Of a stretch of DNA of 64,000 bases, positions 8,531 to 17,743 are shown one piece after another. The notes under the pieces were generated by a model. The model saw nothing but the letters and a program-made list of their open reading frames with translations, was not told the origin of the DNA and searched no databases. This DNA comes from Acidobacteriota bacterium. Its GTDB lineage: Bacteria > Acidobacteriota > Blastocatellia > Pyrinomonadales > Pyrinomonadaceae. The translations under genes were made by a program, and so were the position numbers. Where the stretch lies: positions 1 through 64,000 of the forward strand of contig QHXR01000002.1 of assembly GCA_003223025.1 (NCBI GenBank), written 5' to 3'. Numbering within the stretch: position 1 is the stretch's first letter; each line of letters begins with the position of its first letter.

Positions 8531-11500
8531 TTAGAACAGCATTCTGAATCCAAACCTCACTGTTCTCGGACCTTGAAACAGTTGCGGCAACTTGTATCGT
8601 TGGTCAAGCCTGTCCGCAGGGACGGCATTGAGATGGTTCAGGATCGGTTGAAGCAGCGCACCGGTCGTATATGCGTTTGCATACAAGACGGGACGCTGTG
8701 CTGCGGGCGCTGTCGCAAACATCGTTGCTGCATCCGGTCTTCCGGTCGTCGTATTCATCGTAGGATAAATTCCGGTGACCGTAGCCTGATTCAATAGGTT
8801 CAGGATGTTCAGATCAAATGCCATCGTTATCCGGTCGTCGCGACCGAATTTGTAGCGATGGGTGACGTTAAGATCCGTCTGCGAATACGTCGGCGATCTT
8901 CCGAGATCTCCGCGATGGTAGAAGATCTGCGGCGTGACACCTGACTGACCGTAGATCGATGTCGTCATCGGCGTACCCGAAGTGACTGTCTGGAATCCCG
9001 AGATCTCAGTCGAGTTCGACTTGCTTCCCATCCAATCAAAGATATACGCGCCGTATATGTTGAAGACATGCGGCCGATCGGTCGGCAGGGGGCCGTTATC
9101 CGGCTTGCCTTCGGCGGTGAATCCGATGAAAGGAAGATCGAACGCTCGGCTCACACCGGGCGCCAAACGAGCATCGACGAGATGCGGTTCATCCGAGCTC
9201 GCCAGACCGGTGTAATTTCCCCACAGTCGGCTGTATGTGTAATTCGCATTGAAATACCAGTTGTTAGACAACCGTTTTTCAAGGACAAACTCGACACCGT
9301 CATAGCGACGTCGCGGTTTCGCGATGTTGATATATCCAAAATCCGTCAGCGATTTTGCATGAAGCCCCTTTCCGGGGTTTCCGACGATGTACGCTTCGCT
9401 TCCCGCACTGTTGACGAATCCCGCGTCTTCGACGACTTCATCGACATTCTTGAATGTGTAGCGAACTCGGAATACGTAATCCTTGTTCAACTGCTGCTCG
9501 GAACCAATCGTAAATTCCGTCTGTCGAAACGGTTTGAGATCAGGATCTACGGCACCAAAACCGCTGTAGATACTTGCTCCGGGTTCATTTGCGTTTACGC
9601 GGAGATTCTTCTGACACCGGCTCCTGACACCTGCAATGATAAATCCGTTAGCAGGACACACGCTCGGTCCAGTGAATGCTCCGACGATGCTACCGATATT
9701 GAAGAGCGATGTTGGTTCGCCCGGGAAGATCTCGAAGTAATCTTCGAGAAATACGTCTCCGCCGAACAATCCGCGCGGTAGAGCAAATTTTACGCGATCG
9801 TAGAACTGACCGTAGCTTCCGAAGATCTTCCATTTGCCGTCACCACCAAGGTCATAGGCAAAACCGAGTCTCGGTGCTATCTTGTCGGTCCAGTCAAAAT
9901 TAATGGCGCTCGGGAATTCGTTGAACGACGGCAGATCTTCTTGCTCGAACCGCAATCCGAGAGAAAGCGTCAGCCGGCTGGTTGGCTGCCATTTGTCCTG
10001 AACAAAAATTCCCTGACTCAGATTCGAACCGTGTCCGTTCGTGCCCTGTCGACGGAACGAACCTGATCCGATGGCACCCGGGGTATTGCTAACGCCGCCG
10101 ATCGTGCTCGAGATCGGAGTACCAATGAAGAATCTAAGCTGGCCGATCGCGTTATTCCCGGACTGCACATCGTTAAAGATCGAGTATCGCTGATATCCTC
10201 CCTTCAACTCATGGCGGCCACCGGCTTCGAAAATATACGTCCCGGAAAACTCGTACGAGGTGCGGACTGAAACGTCCTTCGTCGTAAGCGAGTTTGCACC
10301 CGTGAGACCGCAAGAGTACGGAATCGTCGGGGGATTTCCGGTGTTATTGTTACAGGCCGAGATCTGCGGAAAAAGGGTCGGGATGAAGTAGTTTCTCGTG
10401 GGCGTGTAGACACCCGAGAACGTCACGTTATTTGCTGACTGGCGTCCACCTTGCCGCGGACGATACTGAGCCTCGGTCAACGTGCCGATGGATCCGCCGA
10501 AGTTGGCGGTTCCAACACCATTGTCATCGAACACGAAAGCTGACGAACCGACGTTCGAGAACGAACTACTCGGAACACTTCCTTCATCGACGACAGGATT
10601 CCAGAGGAACGTGCCGCTCAAACGGAGGTTATCGATCGGGTTGGCATCGAGTCGACCGAACGCGTACTCATATGTTCGAGTTCTCTTGTAATTCTGTGTC
10701 GAGAGAAGCCTTCGCGTCGCAGGTGAAACGTTTGTAAAGTACTGAGTCGTCGCGTTGGTTTCGAAGATCTGCGGAGTGTAGCTCGTGTAAAACCAGAGCT
10801 TGTCTTTCGCGATCGGGCCGCTGAAATTCGCCGTCGGGAAGAAATTCACGCCCTGTACCTTTGGCGGATTGAAGACTTCGGGACTTCGCGTGAAAAATGT
10901 CGCCGCGGCACTCGTTCCGCCTAACAGCGGACGCGGATTTCCGTTCAGCTTCGGCGTCTCCCATTGAAGTCCAAATTCTCCGTGGAAATCGTTGCTGCCG
11001 CCGCGTGTGACGACGCTCACCACGCCGCCCGTGGCTCCGCCGTACTCCGCGGTAAAGCCGCTCGACTTCACCTGCACCTCTTGAACGAGCTGTGTCGGGA
11101 TGTTGAAGGTATCGTTCAAAGCACCCGTGCGGTAGTTCGTGACTTCCTGACCGTCGATAACAAATACGTTCTCAGCACCGGAGGCGCCGTCGACTGAATA
11201 TCCGCCGCTCCTCGACTCCGGCCTGGTTCCCGGCACGGTCTTGAGTACGCTCGTAAATCCGGTACCTTTCGGGATCAATTCGATCTCCTGAGCGGTGATA
11301 CTTGTCTGGATCGAGCTGTTCGTCGTATCGACGGGCGGAACGTCGGATGCAGCCACATCGACTGTTGTCGTCGTGGCTCCCGGCGTGACAACTATTTCCA
11401 ACTGAGTATTTCGTCCGATCGCCACCGCGACGTTTTCATATTTTGATTCGCTGAAGCCGCTCGTCGCACTTGTTGCAAGCTGATAGGCTCCCGGCGGGAT

Positions 11501-11752
11501 CTGAAGCGCTCTGAAGAATCCCTCTTCATTGGTCGTGACGGTTCGCCGGAACCCGGCTCCGCCACCCGTCGTGGTTGTAACCGTCGCACCTTGTGAATTT
11601 GTTATGGTGACGGTCACATTCGGAACGACCGCACCATTTGCATCTTTTACAGTTCCCTCGATGCCGCCCGTTGTTTCCTGCCCAAGCCCGATCGCCGCAG
11701 CGAAAAGGATCAGAGGCAGTACTCGAGCCAGTAATCCGATCATCTTTTTCAT
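8531..11752 (-). CDS. TonB-dependent receptor with carboxypeptidase-regulatory-like domain (Oar type)
   Basis: A large outer-membrane receptor of 1073 residues. A signal peptide (first ~24 residues, cleavage near AIGLGQ) precedes a carboxypeptidase-regulatory-like domain (about 28-115, IEGTVKDANGAVVPNVTVTITN), then a TonB plug (about 130-260, with the VFVIDGQEVTNYRTG and VQEVQVKSSGFTAEYGGATGG segments) and a long beta barrel ending in FGFRMLF, a typical outer-membrane terminal strand with final Phe. This is the SusC/Oar-like type expanded in Acidobacteriota. No SusD-like partner, TonB/ExbBD or hydrolase is adjacent, so the substrate cannot be inferred. A TTAACA/TATCGT pair with 17-base spacing on the minus strand about 200 bases upstream could be its promoter, but this is weak. 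Confidence 0.93.
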   Translation of the reverse strand: MKKMIGLLARVLPLILFAAAIGLGQETTGGIEGTVKDANGAVVPNVTVTITNSQGATVTTTTGGGAGFRRTVTTNEEGFFRALQIPPGAYQLATSATSGFSESKYENVAVAIGRNTQLEIVVTPGATTTTVDVAASDVPPVDTTNSSIQTSITAQEIELIPKGTGFTSVLKTVPGTRPESRSGGYSVDGASGAENVFVIDGQEVTNYRTGALNDTFNIPTQLVQEVQVKSSGFTAEYGGATGGVVSVVTRGGSNDFHGEFGLQWETPKLNGNPRPLLGGTSAAATFFTRSPEVFNPPKVQGVNFFPTANFSGPIAKDKLWFYTSYTPQIFETNATTQYFTNVSPATRRLLSTQNYKRTRTYEYAFGRLDANPIDNLRLSGTFLWNPVVDEGSVPSSSFSNVGSSAFVFDDNGVGTANFGGSIGTLTEAQYRPRQGGRQSANNVTFSGVYTPTRNYFIPTLFPQISACNNNTGNPPTIPYSCGLTGANSLTTKDVSVRTSYEFSGTYIFEAGGRHELKGGYQRYSIFNDVQSGNNAIGQLRFFIGTPISSTIGGVSNTPGAIGSGSFRRQGTNGHGSNLSQGIFVQDKWQPTSRLTLSLGLRFEQEDLPSFNEFPSAINFDWTDKIAPRLGFAYDLGGDGKWKIFGSYGQFYDRVKFALPRGLFGGDVFLEDYFEIFPGEPTSLFNIGSIVGAFTGPSVCPANGFIIAGVRSRCQKNLRVNANEPGASIYSGFGAVDPDLKPFRQTEFTIGSEQQLNKDYVFRVRYTFKNVDEVVEDAGFVNSAGSEAYIVGNPGKGLHAKSLTDFGYINIAKPRRRYDGVEFVLEKRLSNNWYFNANYTYSRLWGNYTGLASSDEPHLVDARLAPGVSRAFDLPFIGFTAEGKPDNGPLPTDRPHVFNIYGAYIFDWMGSKSNSTEISGFQTVTSGTPMTTSIYGQSGVTPQIFYHRGDLGRSPTYSQTDLNVTHRYKFGRDDRITMAFDLNILNLLNQATVTGIYPTMNTTTGRPDAATMFATAPAAQRPVLYANAYTTGALLQPILNHLNAVPADRLDQRYKLPQLFQGPRTVRFGFRMLF

Positions 11753-12008
11753 CTGTTTTGCTCCTAAGGTAAAAGGTATGTCTACGTCCGCAAAGCACCG
11801 AAGCGGACCCGCCGACTAAAATGAACAAAGTAGAAATCTGCTTTACAAAAGCTGAATTTTGTACCGCCACCTACCCCGAATTGATTTACTGCTTGTATAA
11901 TGATCCCTGATGAATTCAGGATTAACGAAAACGAATGATGATGTACGATAACATAACTTTACAAAAGTGTTAACCAAGAAGCGGAATTTCGTGATTTTTT
12001 TTTAAGTC

Positions 12009-12998
12009 TTAGCGGTAGGTGATGACCGTGCCTTTTGCTCCCACAGCCCAGCCGTACTTCTTCGTGATGTATAGACCGTAGAGATTTCCAACCGTCGAGC
12101 TATCCTGCTGAACCCAAGTCCGGCCTTTGTCGGATGATCTCAAAATCAAACCGCCATATCCGACGATCCAACCGTTTTTGTCGTCAGCAAAATCTACACG
12201 CATAAAATTGACCGGATTGTTGTTCAAAACGCGCTGCCATGTCACGCCACCGTTGTCGGTTCGAAGGATCATCCCTTTCTCGCCGACAGCGTAGCCTTCG
12301 TCGTCGTCTCTGAAGTCGACGTTGAAAAGAGCGAGACGCGTCTTCGAATTCTGAGCGATCCACGTCGATCCACCGTCGATGGTCGAAAGGATCACTCCTT
12401 CATCACCGACGATCCATCCATGCGAGCTTCCATTGAAATCGAGATGAAATAATTCTGTTTTCGAAGGCACGAGCACGCGACGCCAACTTTCGCCTCCGTC
12501 TTCGGTGCGCATCACAAGCGAATCGATAACTTCGTCCGTTCGTCCGAGAACTGAACCAACGACGAGTCCGCGCTTTTTATCCGCGAAGCGAATGGATAGA
12601 AATTCAGGAGTGCCGTTCTTAAAATCGCCGGGATGATAGATGACCGTCTCGCGCCAAGTTGAGCCGGCGTCGTTTGTGATGAACATCTTCTTGCCCGCGA
12701 CGAGGTATCCGTTCTTGTCGTTTCGAAAGTAGATCTCGTTGATATTCTCGGACGTGTTGAGCGGATATCTCTTCCAGCTATTTCCGCCGTCGGTAGTCGA
12801 TGCGAGATAGCCGTTGTCACCTGCGATCCAACCGTTGTTCTCCGACGTAAAATAAACCGCGACGAGGTCACTGTTGGTTCCCGAAGAATTTTTGATCCAA
12901 CCCGTCTGAGCAAAATTGACGGCCGCGGACAAAGTGAGAATGATTGAGACGAAGATGATCGAGAATTTCCCCTGCACGCAAGTAGCCTCCGAAAGCAC
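12009..12998 (-). CDS. Exported YCF48/BNR-type beta-propeller protein
   Basis: A 329-residue secreted protein built from repeated propeller blades, each with the signature GWIAGDNGYLASTTDGGNSW-like pattern (glycine-tryptophan-x-x-G, then a TDGG-SW turn). Six to seven copies can be counted between residues 45 and 325. This is the YCF48 (Hcf136-like) / BNR-repeat fold, common in secreted bacterial proteins and not evidence of photosynthesis. The N-terminus carries a hydrophobic export signal (IIFVSIILTLSAAVNFAQ). It is preceded by a strong terminator that isolates it from the upstream VIT/VWA gene. A specific partner is not visible. Confidence 0.88.
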   Translation of the reverse strand: MLSEATCVQGKFSIIFVSIILTLSAAVNFAQTGWIKNSSGTNSDLVAVYFTSENNGWIAGDNGYLASTTDGGNSWKRYPLNTSENINEIYFRNDKNGYLVAGKKMFITNDAGSTWRETVIYHPGDFKNGTPEFLSIRFADKKRGLVVGSVLGRTDEVIDSLVMRTEDGGESWRRVLVPSKTELFHLDFNGSSHGWIVGDEGVILSTIDGGSTWIAQNSKTRLALFNVDFRDDDEGYAVGEKGMILRTDNGGVTWQRVLNNNPVNFMRVDFADDKNGWIVGYGGLILRSSDKGRTWVQQDSSTVGNLYGLYITKKYGWAVGAKGTVITYR

Positions 12999-12999
12999 A

Positions 13000-13057
13000 A
13001 AAAATTAAGGTGATTTTCGGCGAGTAGGATAACCTTTTACCCGCCGAAAATCACCTT
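13000..13057 (-). terminator. Strong minus-strand terminator after the VIT/VWA gene
   Basis: A perfect 16-base inverted repeat (13007-13022 with 13042-13057, arm AAGGTGATTTTCGGCG) around a 19-base loop. On the minus strand it is followed by AATTTTTTG. It begins 20 bases after the VIT/VWA stop codon and ends 2 bases before the YCF48-like gene's start codon, so that gene would need a promoter inside this short gap or would depend on read-through. Confidence 0.9.
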
Positions 13058-13076
13058 CTCGTTATCGGAAGATCGT

Positions 13077-15326
13077 CTACCTCGTCACTCGGTAAACCTT
13101 GTTCTTCCAAACAACCACGACTTCCTCACCCAGCGAGAAGTACCGGGCCAGTTCCCTCTCGCGATTGAGAACGGCAAAGTATTCTTCGCTTGCGAACTTG
13201 AGATTCACCTCCGTCTGTTTGAGCTCCGGCTTGAACTCGGCGTCGACCCATACGTTGCTTTGCTGTATGAAATTCTTGTTAGCGACGAACTGGTTTTGCA
13301 CGCTATTCCGGACAAAGATTCGATCCTCATCTTTCTTGTCGGCTCCGTCGATGACGACGGAGTTCTCTCGCATCGCGTTCTGTTGAACGCTCTGACGAAC
13401 AGCTCCCGCTCCGCTCTGCGCACTCATCGACTTCGCCGCCCGATTTCTCAGCTCAGTCATCTGCCTCGAATCTGTCGGAGCCGCGTTAGCGAACGTCCCG
13501 TCGGTCGCGAGATATGAAGTGTACGGAGTGACGATCCCGTACCGCGTTCCGAGATCGACGATCTCGTCACGCAGTTCTTTAGTTTCGCCGTTCAATCGGA
13601 TCTGTTCGATCAGCCATCCGACTCTTCGACTCGCCCATAATCGCGGAAGAAAATCGTTGTCGTCTTCGCGAGCGGAGAAGGCGAGGTTCGAATAAGAGAA
13701 GCTTCGGCTTTCGCGTCCGGACTTGCCACGCAGAGCGATCGTCGCATTTTTCAAATCGTTCGTGTTCTTGTATCGACCGATGATCGTGAGCTGCATTCCC
13801 TTGAAAAGGTCGGTCAGTTTCCGCGGATACATCAACTCGGTCTGGAGATCGCCGAGATCCAATTCGAGATCCGACAACACCGGTGAGCTCACCTTCGCAA
13901 AAAAGCTTGAGACCTTTATCTCGAGGTCTTCTTTCGGCTGGATGTAGTCGGAGATGCCGGCGTTTTCCGAGCCAAGCTTATCGAGCAGCGCCGTATTGAC
14001 ATCGTATCCGACACCAAACGGAAAGATGCGAACATCGGTCGTTTTGGTCTTCTGAAGATTCGCGTTGATCCTATCGATGTTCGTTTCTCCAACCGTCGGC
14101 AGCCCGTCGGTCATGAAAACGAGCATCTTCGGACGATCGTTCTTACCGAACTGCTTCATCGCAGCGGTCAGGGAATCGTTGATGTTGGTTCCACCCGTCG
14201 GACGCAGTGCTTTGACGAATTCCTCTCCACGCTTCCGTCCGCTCGCATCGGCGTTGATCAGATCGCGTTCCATCAAATGTTCTTCGCCCGCAAAACTGAT
14301 GACGTTGAAATGATCGCCGTCGCGCAGAGATCGGATCCCGAACAAAAGCGCCGAACGAGCCTTGTCCATTTTCCCTTCGTCGGCCATCGAGCCGCTCGTG
14401 TCGAGAACGAACACGATGTCCTTGTTCACGAGCTCGCGCTCGGCGACCTCGTCTTTCGGCGAAAGCATCAGGAGAAAATATCCGTCCTTTCCCGGCTCGC
14501 GATGCGTGAGCAGCGTCATCCCGAAATCGTCGTTAGATAATCCGTAATAAAGTTGAAAGTCGCTGTCGTTGTTCGATGTCTCGAACGAAACCGACGCTGA
14601 CTTCTCGCCCTTGTTGACGATGTCGATCTTGTGCGACGGCGAGTAAATATTTCGGAGAGCTTCTTTTCCGACGATCTCGATCTTTCCCGACACGGTGCCG
14701 AACTGCTGCGGCACGTTCTGCGCGCGCACGCCGTCTTCGCTTCCTATCTGTCGCTGCCAGAGATTTCTACCGGTGCCGAGCGGATAACGATACGAGACCG
14801 TTCCCGAATCCGCCTTCAATATCTGCGTGTAGACGAGCTCGAGTTTTTTATCGGAATTGGGAGGGATCGGAAAAATCGACGCCTGGAAAAGATCTTTGCC
14901 GGCATATTCGAGCAACCCCGGATCCTTCTGCCGCCTCACGATCTCGTCGTAGATCCTCCGAGCTTCTTCGCGTGACCTGACCTCTCCCGAAAGTCGTTTT
15001 CCGTTTTCCCAGATCGCAAATTCAACGATCGAAGCCGTTTCAGGTATCGGAAAAAAATACGTTCCTTCCAACGTATACGGCGTGTCGTTTCGAAAAACCT
15101 GTTCGACGCGTGTCGTCGCGACCTGTCCGCTGATCTTCGTATCGAGTTGGATGGACTTTACCGGAAGCACATTCGGCATCGGTATCGGTCGCGGCAGCGG
15201 TCTCGGCCGGCAGGGCCGAACATCGCAGATAATTGGAACGATGATGCCCTGAGCCGGCACCGCGTTAGGCATCAAGAGAGCGGAAAATCCCGCGACAACA
15301 GCGATTGCAAGAGCTTTGAAATTCAT
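13077..15326 (-). CDS. Exported VIT + von Willebrand A domain protein
   Basis: A 749-residue protein with the inter-alpha-trypsin-inhibitor heavy-chain layout: signal peptide (about 1-25), a proline-rich stretch (CRPRPLPRPIPMPN), a VIT domain (about 55-190, VEQVFRNDTPYTLEGTYFFP and REEARRIYDEIV), then a VWA domain (about 295-470). The metal-ion-dependent adhesion site DTSGS is intact near residue 306 and is supported by the VFMTDGLPTVGE segment. The C-terminal ~200 residues are a family-specific tail. Bacterial proteins of this kind are surface or periplasmic and have no assigned reaction. The gene is single, followed by a strong terminator, with another terminator separating it from the coiled-coil gene upstream in transcription. 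Confidence 0.92.
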   Translation of the reverse strand: MNFKALAIAVVAGFSALLMPNAVPAQGIIVPIICDVRPCRPRPLPRPIPMPNVLPVKSIQLDTKISGQVATTRVEQVFRNDTPYTLEGTYFFPIPETASIVEFAIWENGKRLSGEVRSREEARRIYDEIVRRQKDPGLLEYAGKDLFQASIFPIPPNSDKKLELVYTQILKADSGTVSYRYPLGTGRNLWQRQIGSEDGVRAQNVPQQFGTVSGKIEIVGKEALRNIYSPSHKIDIVNKGEKSASVSFETSNNDSDFQLYYGLSNDDFGMTLLTHREPGKDGYFLLMLSPKDEVAERELVNKDIVFVLDTSGSMADEGKMDKARSALLFGIRSLRDGDHFNVISFAGEEHLMERDLINADASGRKRGEEFVKALRPTGGTNINDSLTAAMKQFGKNDRPKMLVFMTDGLPTVGETNIDRINANLQKTKTTDVRIFPFGVGYDVNTALLDKLGSENAGISDYIQPKEDLEIKVSSFFAKVSSPVLSDLELDLGDLQTELMYPRKLTDLFKGMQLTIIGRYKNTNDLKNATIALRGKSGRESRSFSYSNLAFSAREDDNDFLPRLWASRRVGWLIEQIRLNGETKELRDEIVDLGTRYGIVTPYTSYLATDGTFANAAPTDSRQMTELRNRAAKSMSAQSGAGAVRQSVQQNAMRENSVVIDGADKKDEDRIFVRNSVQNQFVANKNFIQQSNVWVDAEFKPELKQTEVNLKFASEEYFAVLNRERELARYFSLGEEVVVVWKNKVYRVTR

Positions 15327-15412
15327 ACGGATCTCCCTAAAAACGGAATGGAATGACGGACCTCGTCCAAATGTGTCATTAAGGGAACGTTCGAAATGCG
15401 GCTAGCTTGCAA

Positions 15413-15442
15413 AGAAAAAAGGCCGCCTTTTTCAGACGGCCT
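15413..15442 (-). terminator. Intrinsic terminator after the coiled-coil gene
   Basis: AGGCCGTCT pairs with AGGCGGCCT on the minus strand (9 pairs, one G-T) around a short A-rich loop, followed by TTTTTT. It is about 24 bases past the stop codon of the coiled-coil protein gene. Confidence 0.85.
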
Positions 15443-15465
15443 CGTTAAGGATGTGAAGTATCGAT

Positions 15466-16203
15466 CTAGTTTTCCGGATTGTCTGAGTCCTCGCTTAATG
15501 ACGTATCGATCTCTTTCTCGAATTTCAAGCGAAGCTTTTCTACGAGCTGGTCAGCCCTGGCGAGACCGATCTCGAGCGACGCGCGTGTGCTCTGGATCTG
15601 CGTCAGTAGATTTTGAAGATTCGTTTTTTCGGACTGCAGACTCTTCTTCCTCGAATCGCGGATCTCTTCCGGTCTCAATGTGCCGACCATCGCCGCGTTG
15701 CGTTCGATCATCTCGGGTCGAAGATCGTATTCAAGAGAATCGATTCGCGTCTTGATCGTGTTCTCTTTTTCCATTAGCTCGAAAACCTGCCGGCGCAGAT
15801 TTTCCGACCTTTGCTCCGCACGATTCAAGATATCGAGATTAAGAAGTAACCGCTTCTGCTTTTCATCAGGATCGACCTTGCTCGCGGTCGCGCCGGACGC
15901 TCCGGCTTCGAGATTTTTTATCCGGTTACCGAGCTCTTCCAGCGAAGCGATGTTTGCTCTATCTGCTGCGGAGTTCGGTCTCGGCTCGTTCGGATCCGGC
16001 GGTATCGCACGAGAGTTTTCGTCGGGAAATTCATCTGCACGGCTTATGATCTGAGGTTCCGAAATCGGAGTCGCGGTCGGAGCCGGGATCGGAATCGAAC
16101 GTCGCCGATTCGTCTGGGCGCTCGCGTCGGTCGCCATCGCGAGACACGCGAGAACGATCAGGCCCGGAATAAATAGGACTACCCGGCGAGGTAACAAACT
16201 CAT
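15466..16203 (-). CDS. Exported coiled-coil protein of unknown function
   Basis: A 245-residue protein not recognised as a named family. A signal peptide (LFIPGLIVLACLAMATDASA) precedes a proline/acid-rich low-complexity linker (about 30-80). From about residue 85 to the end it is heptad-rich and charged (Glu, Lys, Arg, Leu), predicting a long coiled coil, with an internal break near MVGTLRPEEIRDSRKK. The composition resembles periplasmic structural or tethering proteins. It starts 3 bases after the stop of the small gene upstream, so the two are almost certainly in one operon and may act together. Confidence 0.7.
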   Translation of the reverse strand: MSLLPRRVVLFIPGLIVLACLAMATDASAQTNRRRSIPIPAPTATPISEPQIISRADEFPDENSRAIPPDPNEPRPNSAADRANIASLEELGNRIKNLEAGASGATASKVDPDEKQKRLLLNLDILNRAEQRSENLRRQVFELMEKENTIKTRIDSLEYDLRPEMIERNAAMVGTLRPEEIRDSRKKSLQSEKTNLQNLLTQIQSTRASLEIGLARADQLVEKLRLKFEKEIDTSLSEDSDNPEN

Positions 16204-16206
16204 AAT

Positions 16207-16485
16207 CTATCTTCCTTTCTTCGAGGCACCTTTATCGGGGATGAAGTCACCTGTAAAGAGCTCAACTGCATTTTTCGTAAACCCGACAAACGGAATTGCG
16301 TCGATCCCCGAATTCACGACCCCCTTAACAAAACCTTTCTTCTTTATATCATGCCCGACAAGTCCGACAGCGATGACGGTGCCGCCGAACGGGATCATTT
16401 TCGCGACGCGTTTTGCTACCTGCCATCCGCCGGCATGCACGAGTTTTCTTTTTATTCCGTGTTTCTTAACTGCCATCGGTGCCAA
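16207..16485 (-). CDS. Small basic protein with two hydrophobic segments
   Basis: A 92-residue protein with no family I recognise. It begins with a strongly basic stretch (VKKHGIKRKL), then a short hydrophobic segment (IPFGGTVIAVGLVGHDI, about 31-47), another (VVNSGIDAIPFVGFTKNAVELF, about 56-77) and a basic tail. The glycine-rich hydrophobic parts look like membrane-active or tightly membrane-associated helices. It is 3 bases upstream of the coiled-coil gene. The start at 16485 and the ATG three codons later are equally possible; neither has a visible Shine-Dalgarno. Confidence 0.6.
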   Translation of the reverse strand: MAPMAVKKHGIKRKLVHAGGWQVAKRVAKMIPFGGTVIAVGLVGHDIKKKGFVKGVVNSGIDAIPFVGFTKNAVELFTGDFIPDKGASKKGR

Positions 16486-16570
16486 AGCTTATACTTGCTT
16501 TCCTGTGATGACAACAGGATACTTTTGTTTGCACGATATCGGCTTCTGAAAGTTCCGCAATCTTCTGTCT

Positions 16571-17539
16571 ATGTCTCTAAAAGTCGTCGGCCTCTCCAAA
16601 AGATACAACGATAAGTGGGCTTTGCGGGATGTCTCATTTGAGATCGCGGATGGCGAAGTCTTTGGAATTTTCGGCCCAACAGCGTCCGGAAAATCGACTT
16701 TGCTGAATGCGATCCAGGGCATAACTTCGATTGACGGCGGCACCATTTACTGCGGCGGTAAAGACGTCACAAAGTTAGACGCAGCGGACCGTGGCTTCAC
16801 CGCGGCCCAGACGTCGCGGCGTTCGATCTGGCAGCGCATTTCAAAAGACAAGAGCCTGACATCTCGAGGCGAACGTGAATCGGAAAACGTCTTAAGCGTG
16901 CTGAAATCTGCGAAGAACATCCTTTTGCTCGATGATCCATTCTGCACTCTCGACGCGAACGTCACCGAAAAACTCAACGCCCGGATTCGCGAAGTTGCGA
17001 GCGTGCGCGGCATTTCGATCGTATTGGCGACGAGCGATCTGGAACAAATATTTCTCACCTGCGACCGCTGCGCGGTGATCGCAAACGGCGAGATCAAACA
17101 GATCGGAACTCCGCAGGAGATCTACGAAACACCCGAGTCGAGAATAGTCGCGCAGGTTACCGGCCGGAACAATTTATTCGCCGCACGTCGTCTGACATCG
17201 AGTAAAGCGGACATCCCCGAGTTCCTTGCGATCGACGGTGGGCATCGATTGTTTGCACAGCGGATCGAACGCGGGGCCCTCGGTGCGTTAAATCAGAACG
17301 TCACGCTCGCGATCCGACCGGAATATATTTCGATCGCATTCGGCGCGTCGTTCCCCGAGGACAATCTGCTGAAAGCGACAGTCAAGAAGATCCAGTTTCT
17401 AGGTGGGACGACGCTTGTCGATCTCGATGCTTCAGGCTTGCCTCTAACCGCCCTCGTTCCGCGTGCGGTGGGATTGAATCCCGGTGACGAATGCATGGTC
17501 AGCCTCCCGCCGGATCGCATACAGATCTTCAAAGACTGA
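16571..17539 (+). CDS. Orphan ABC-type ATPase with TOBE-like tail and degenerate ATPase motifs
   Basis: A 322-residue homologue of MalK/PotA-type importer ATPases. Walker A is perfect (GPTASGKST, residues 35-43), and the C-terminal third has the TOBE-like pattern (VTLAIRPEYISIAFG ... LKATVKKIQFLGGTTLVDL). The catalytic apparatus is not standard. No LSGGQ-type signature is present; the region reads SLTSRGERE. The acidic residue after Walker B is Asp122 instead of Glu (ILLLDDP), and the H-loop position is Ser155 (ATSDLEQ instead of a THDQ-type motif). The distance from the Q-loop Gln80 to Walker B is about 41 residues, against about 76 in MalK, so roughly 35 residues of the helical subdomain are missing. 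No permease or binding protein is adjacent. It may bind ATP without normal dimeric hydrolysis; a regulatory role is inference only. Confidence 0.85.
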   Translation: MSLKVVGLSKRYNDKWALRDVSFEIADGEVFGIFGPTASGKSTLLNAIQGITSIDGGTIYCGGKDVTKLDAADRGFTAAQTSRRSIWQRISKDKSLTSRGERESENVLSVLKSAKNILLLDDPFCTLDANVTEKLNARIREVASVRGISIVLATSDLEQIFLTCDRCAVIANGEIKQIGTPQEIYETPESRIVAQVTGRNNLFAARRLTSSKADIPEFLAIDGGHRLFAQRIERGALGALNQNVTLAIRPEYISIAFGASFPEDNLLKATVKKIQFLGGTTLVDLDASGLPLTALVPRAVGLNPGDECMVSLPPDRIQIFKD

Positions 17540-17596
17540 CCAATCTTCGTATTTTTTTGACGCAGATGGAGGCGTTGGGTACTGCTAGCTGGTTTC

Positions 17597-17627
17597 AATT
17601 TGAAATTTGAAATTTGAAATTTGAAAA
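17597..17627. repeat. Heptamer array, AATTTGA x4
   Basis: Four exact copies of AATTTGA with a strict 7-base period, followed by AAA. It lies in the gap between the orphan ABC ATPase and the secreted subtilase, 26 bases from a second array with a different word. Confidence 0.9.
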
Positions 17628-17653
17628 GGAGCACGGAGCCAAGAAAGTAGAAG

Positions 17654-17702
17654 ACAGTTTCCAGTTGCCAGTTGCCAGTTGCCAGTTGCCAGTTGCCAGT
17701 AA
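17654..17702. repeat. Heptamer array, CCAGTTG x5 with degenerate ends
   Basis: Seven units with exact 7-base period: ACAGTTT, five copies of CCAGTTG, then CCAGTAA. The end units are the diverged ones. Confidence 0.92.
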
Positions 17703-17743
17703 CCGATCAGACTTATTGGCTTTCAAAAAAGATGTAAGCGCAA

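Noticed and set aside
12009-12998. Photosystem II assembly factor
   Set aside because: YCF48-like propellers are common in secreted proteins of heterotrophs; no photosynthesis gene is present.
17654-17702. CRISPR array candidate because of tandem repeats
   Set aside because: The period is 7 bases with no spacers, and no cas gene is in the window.
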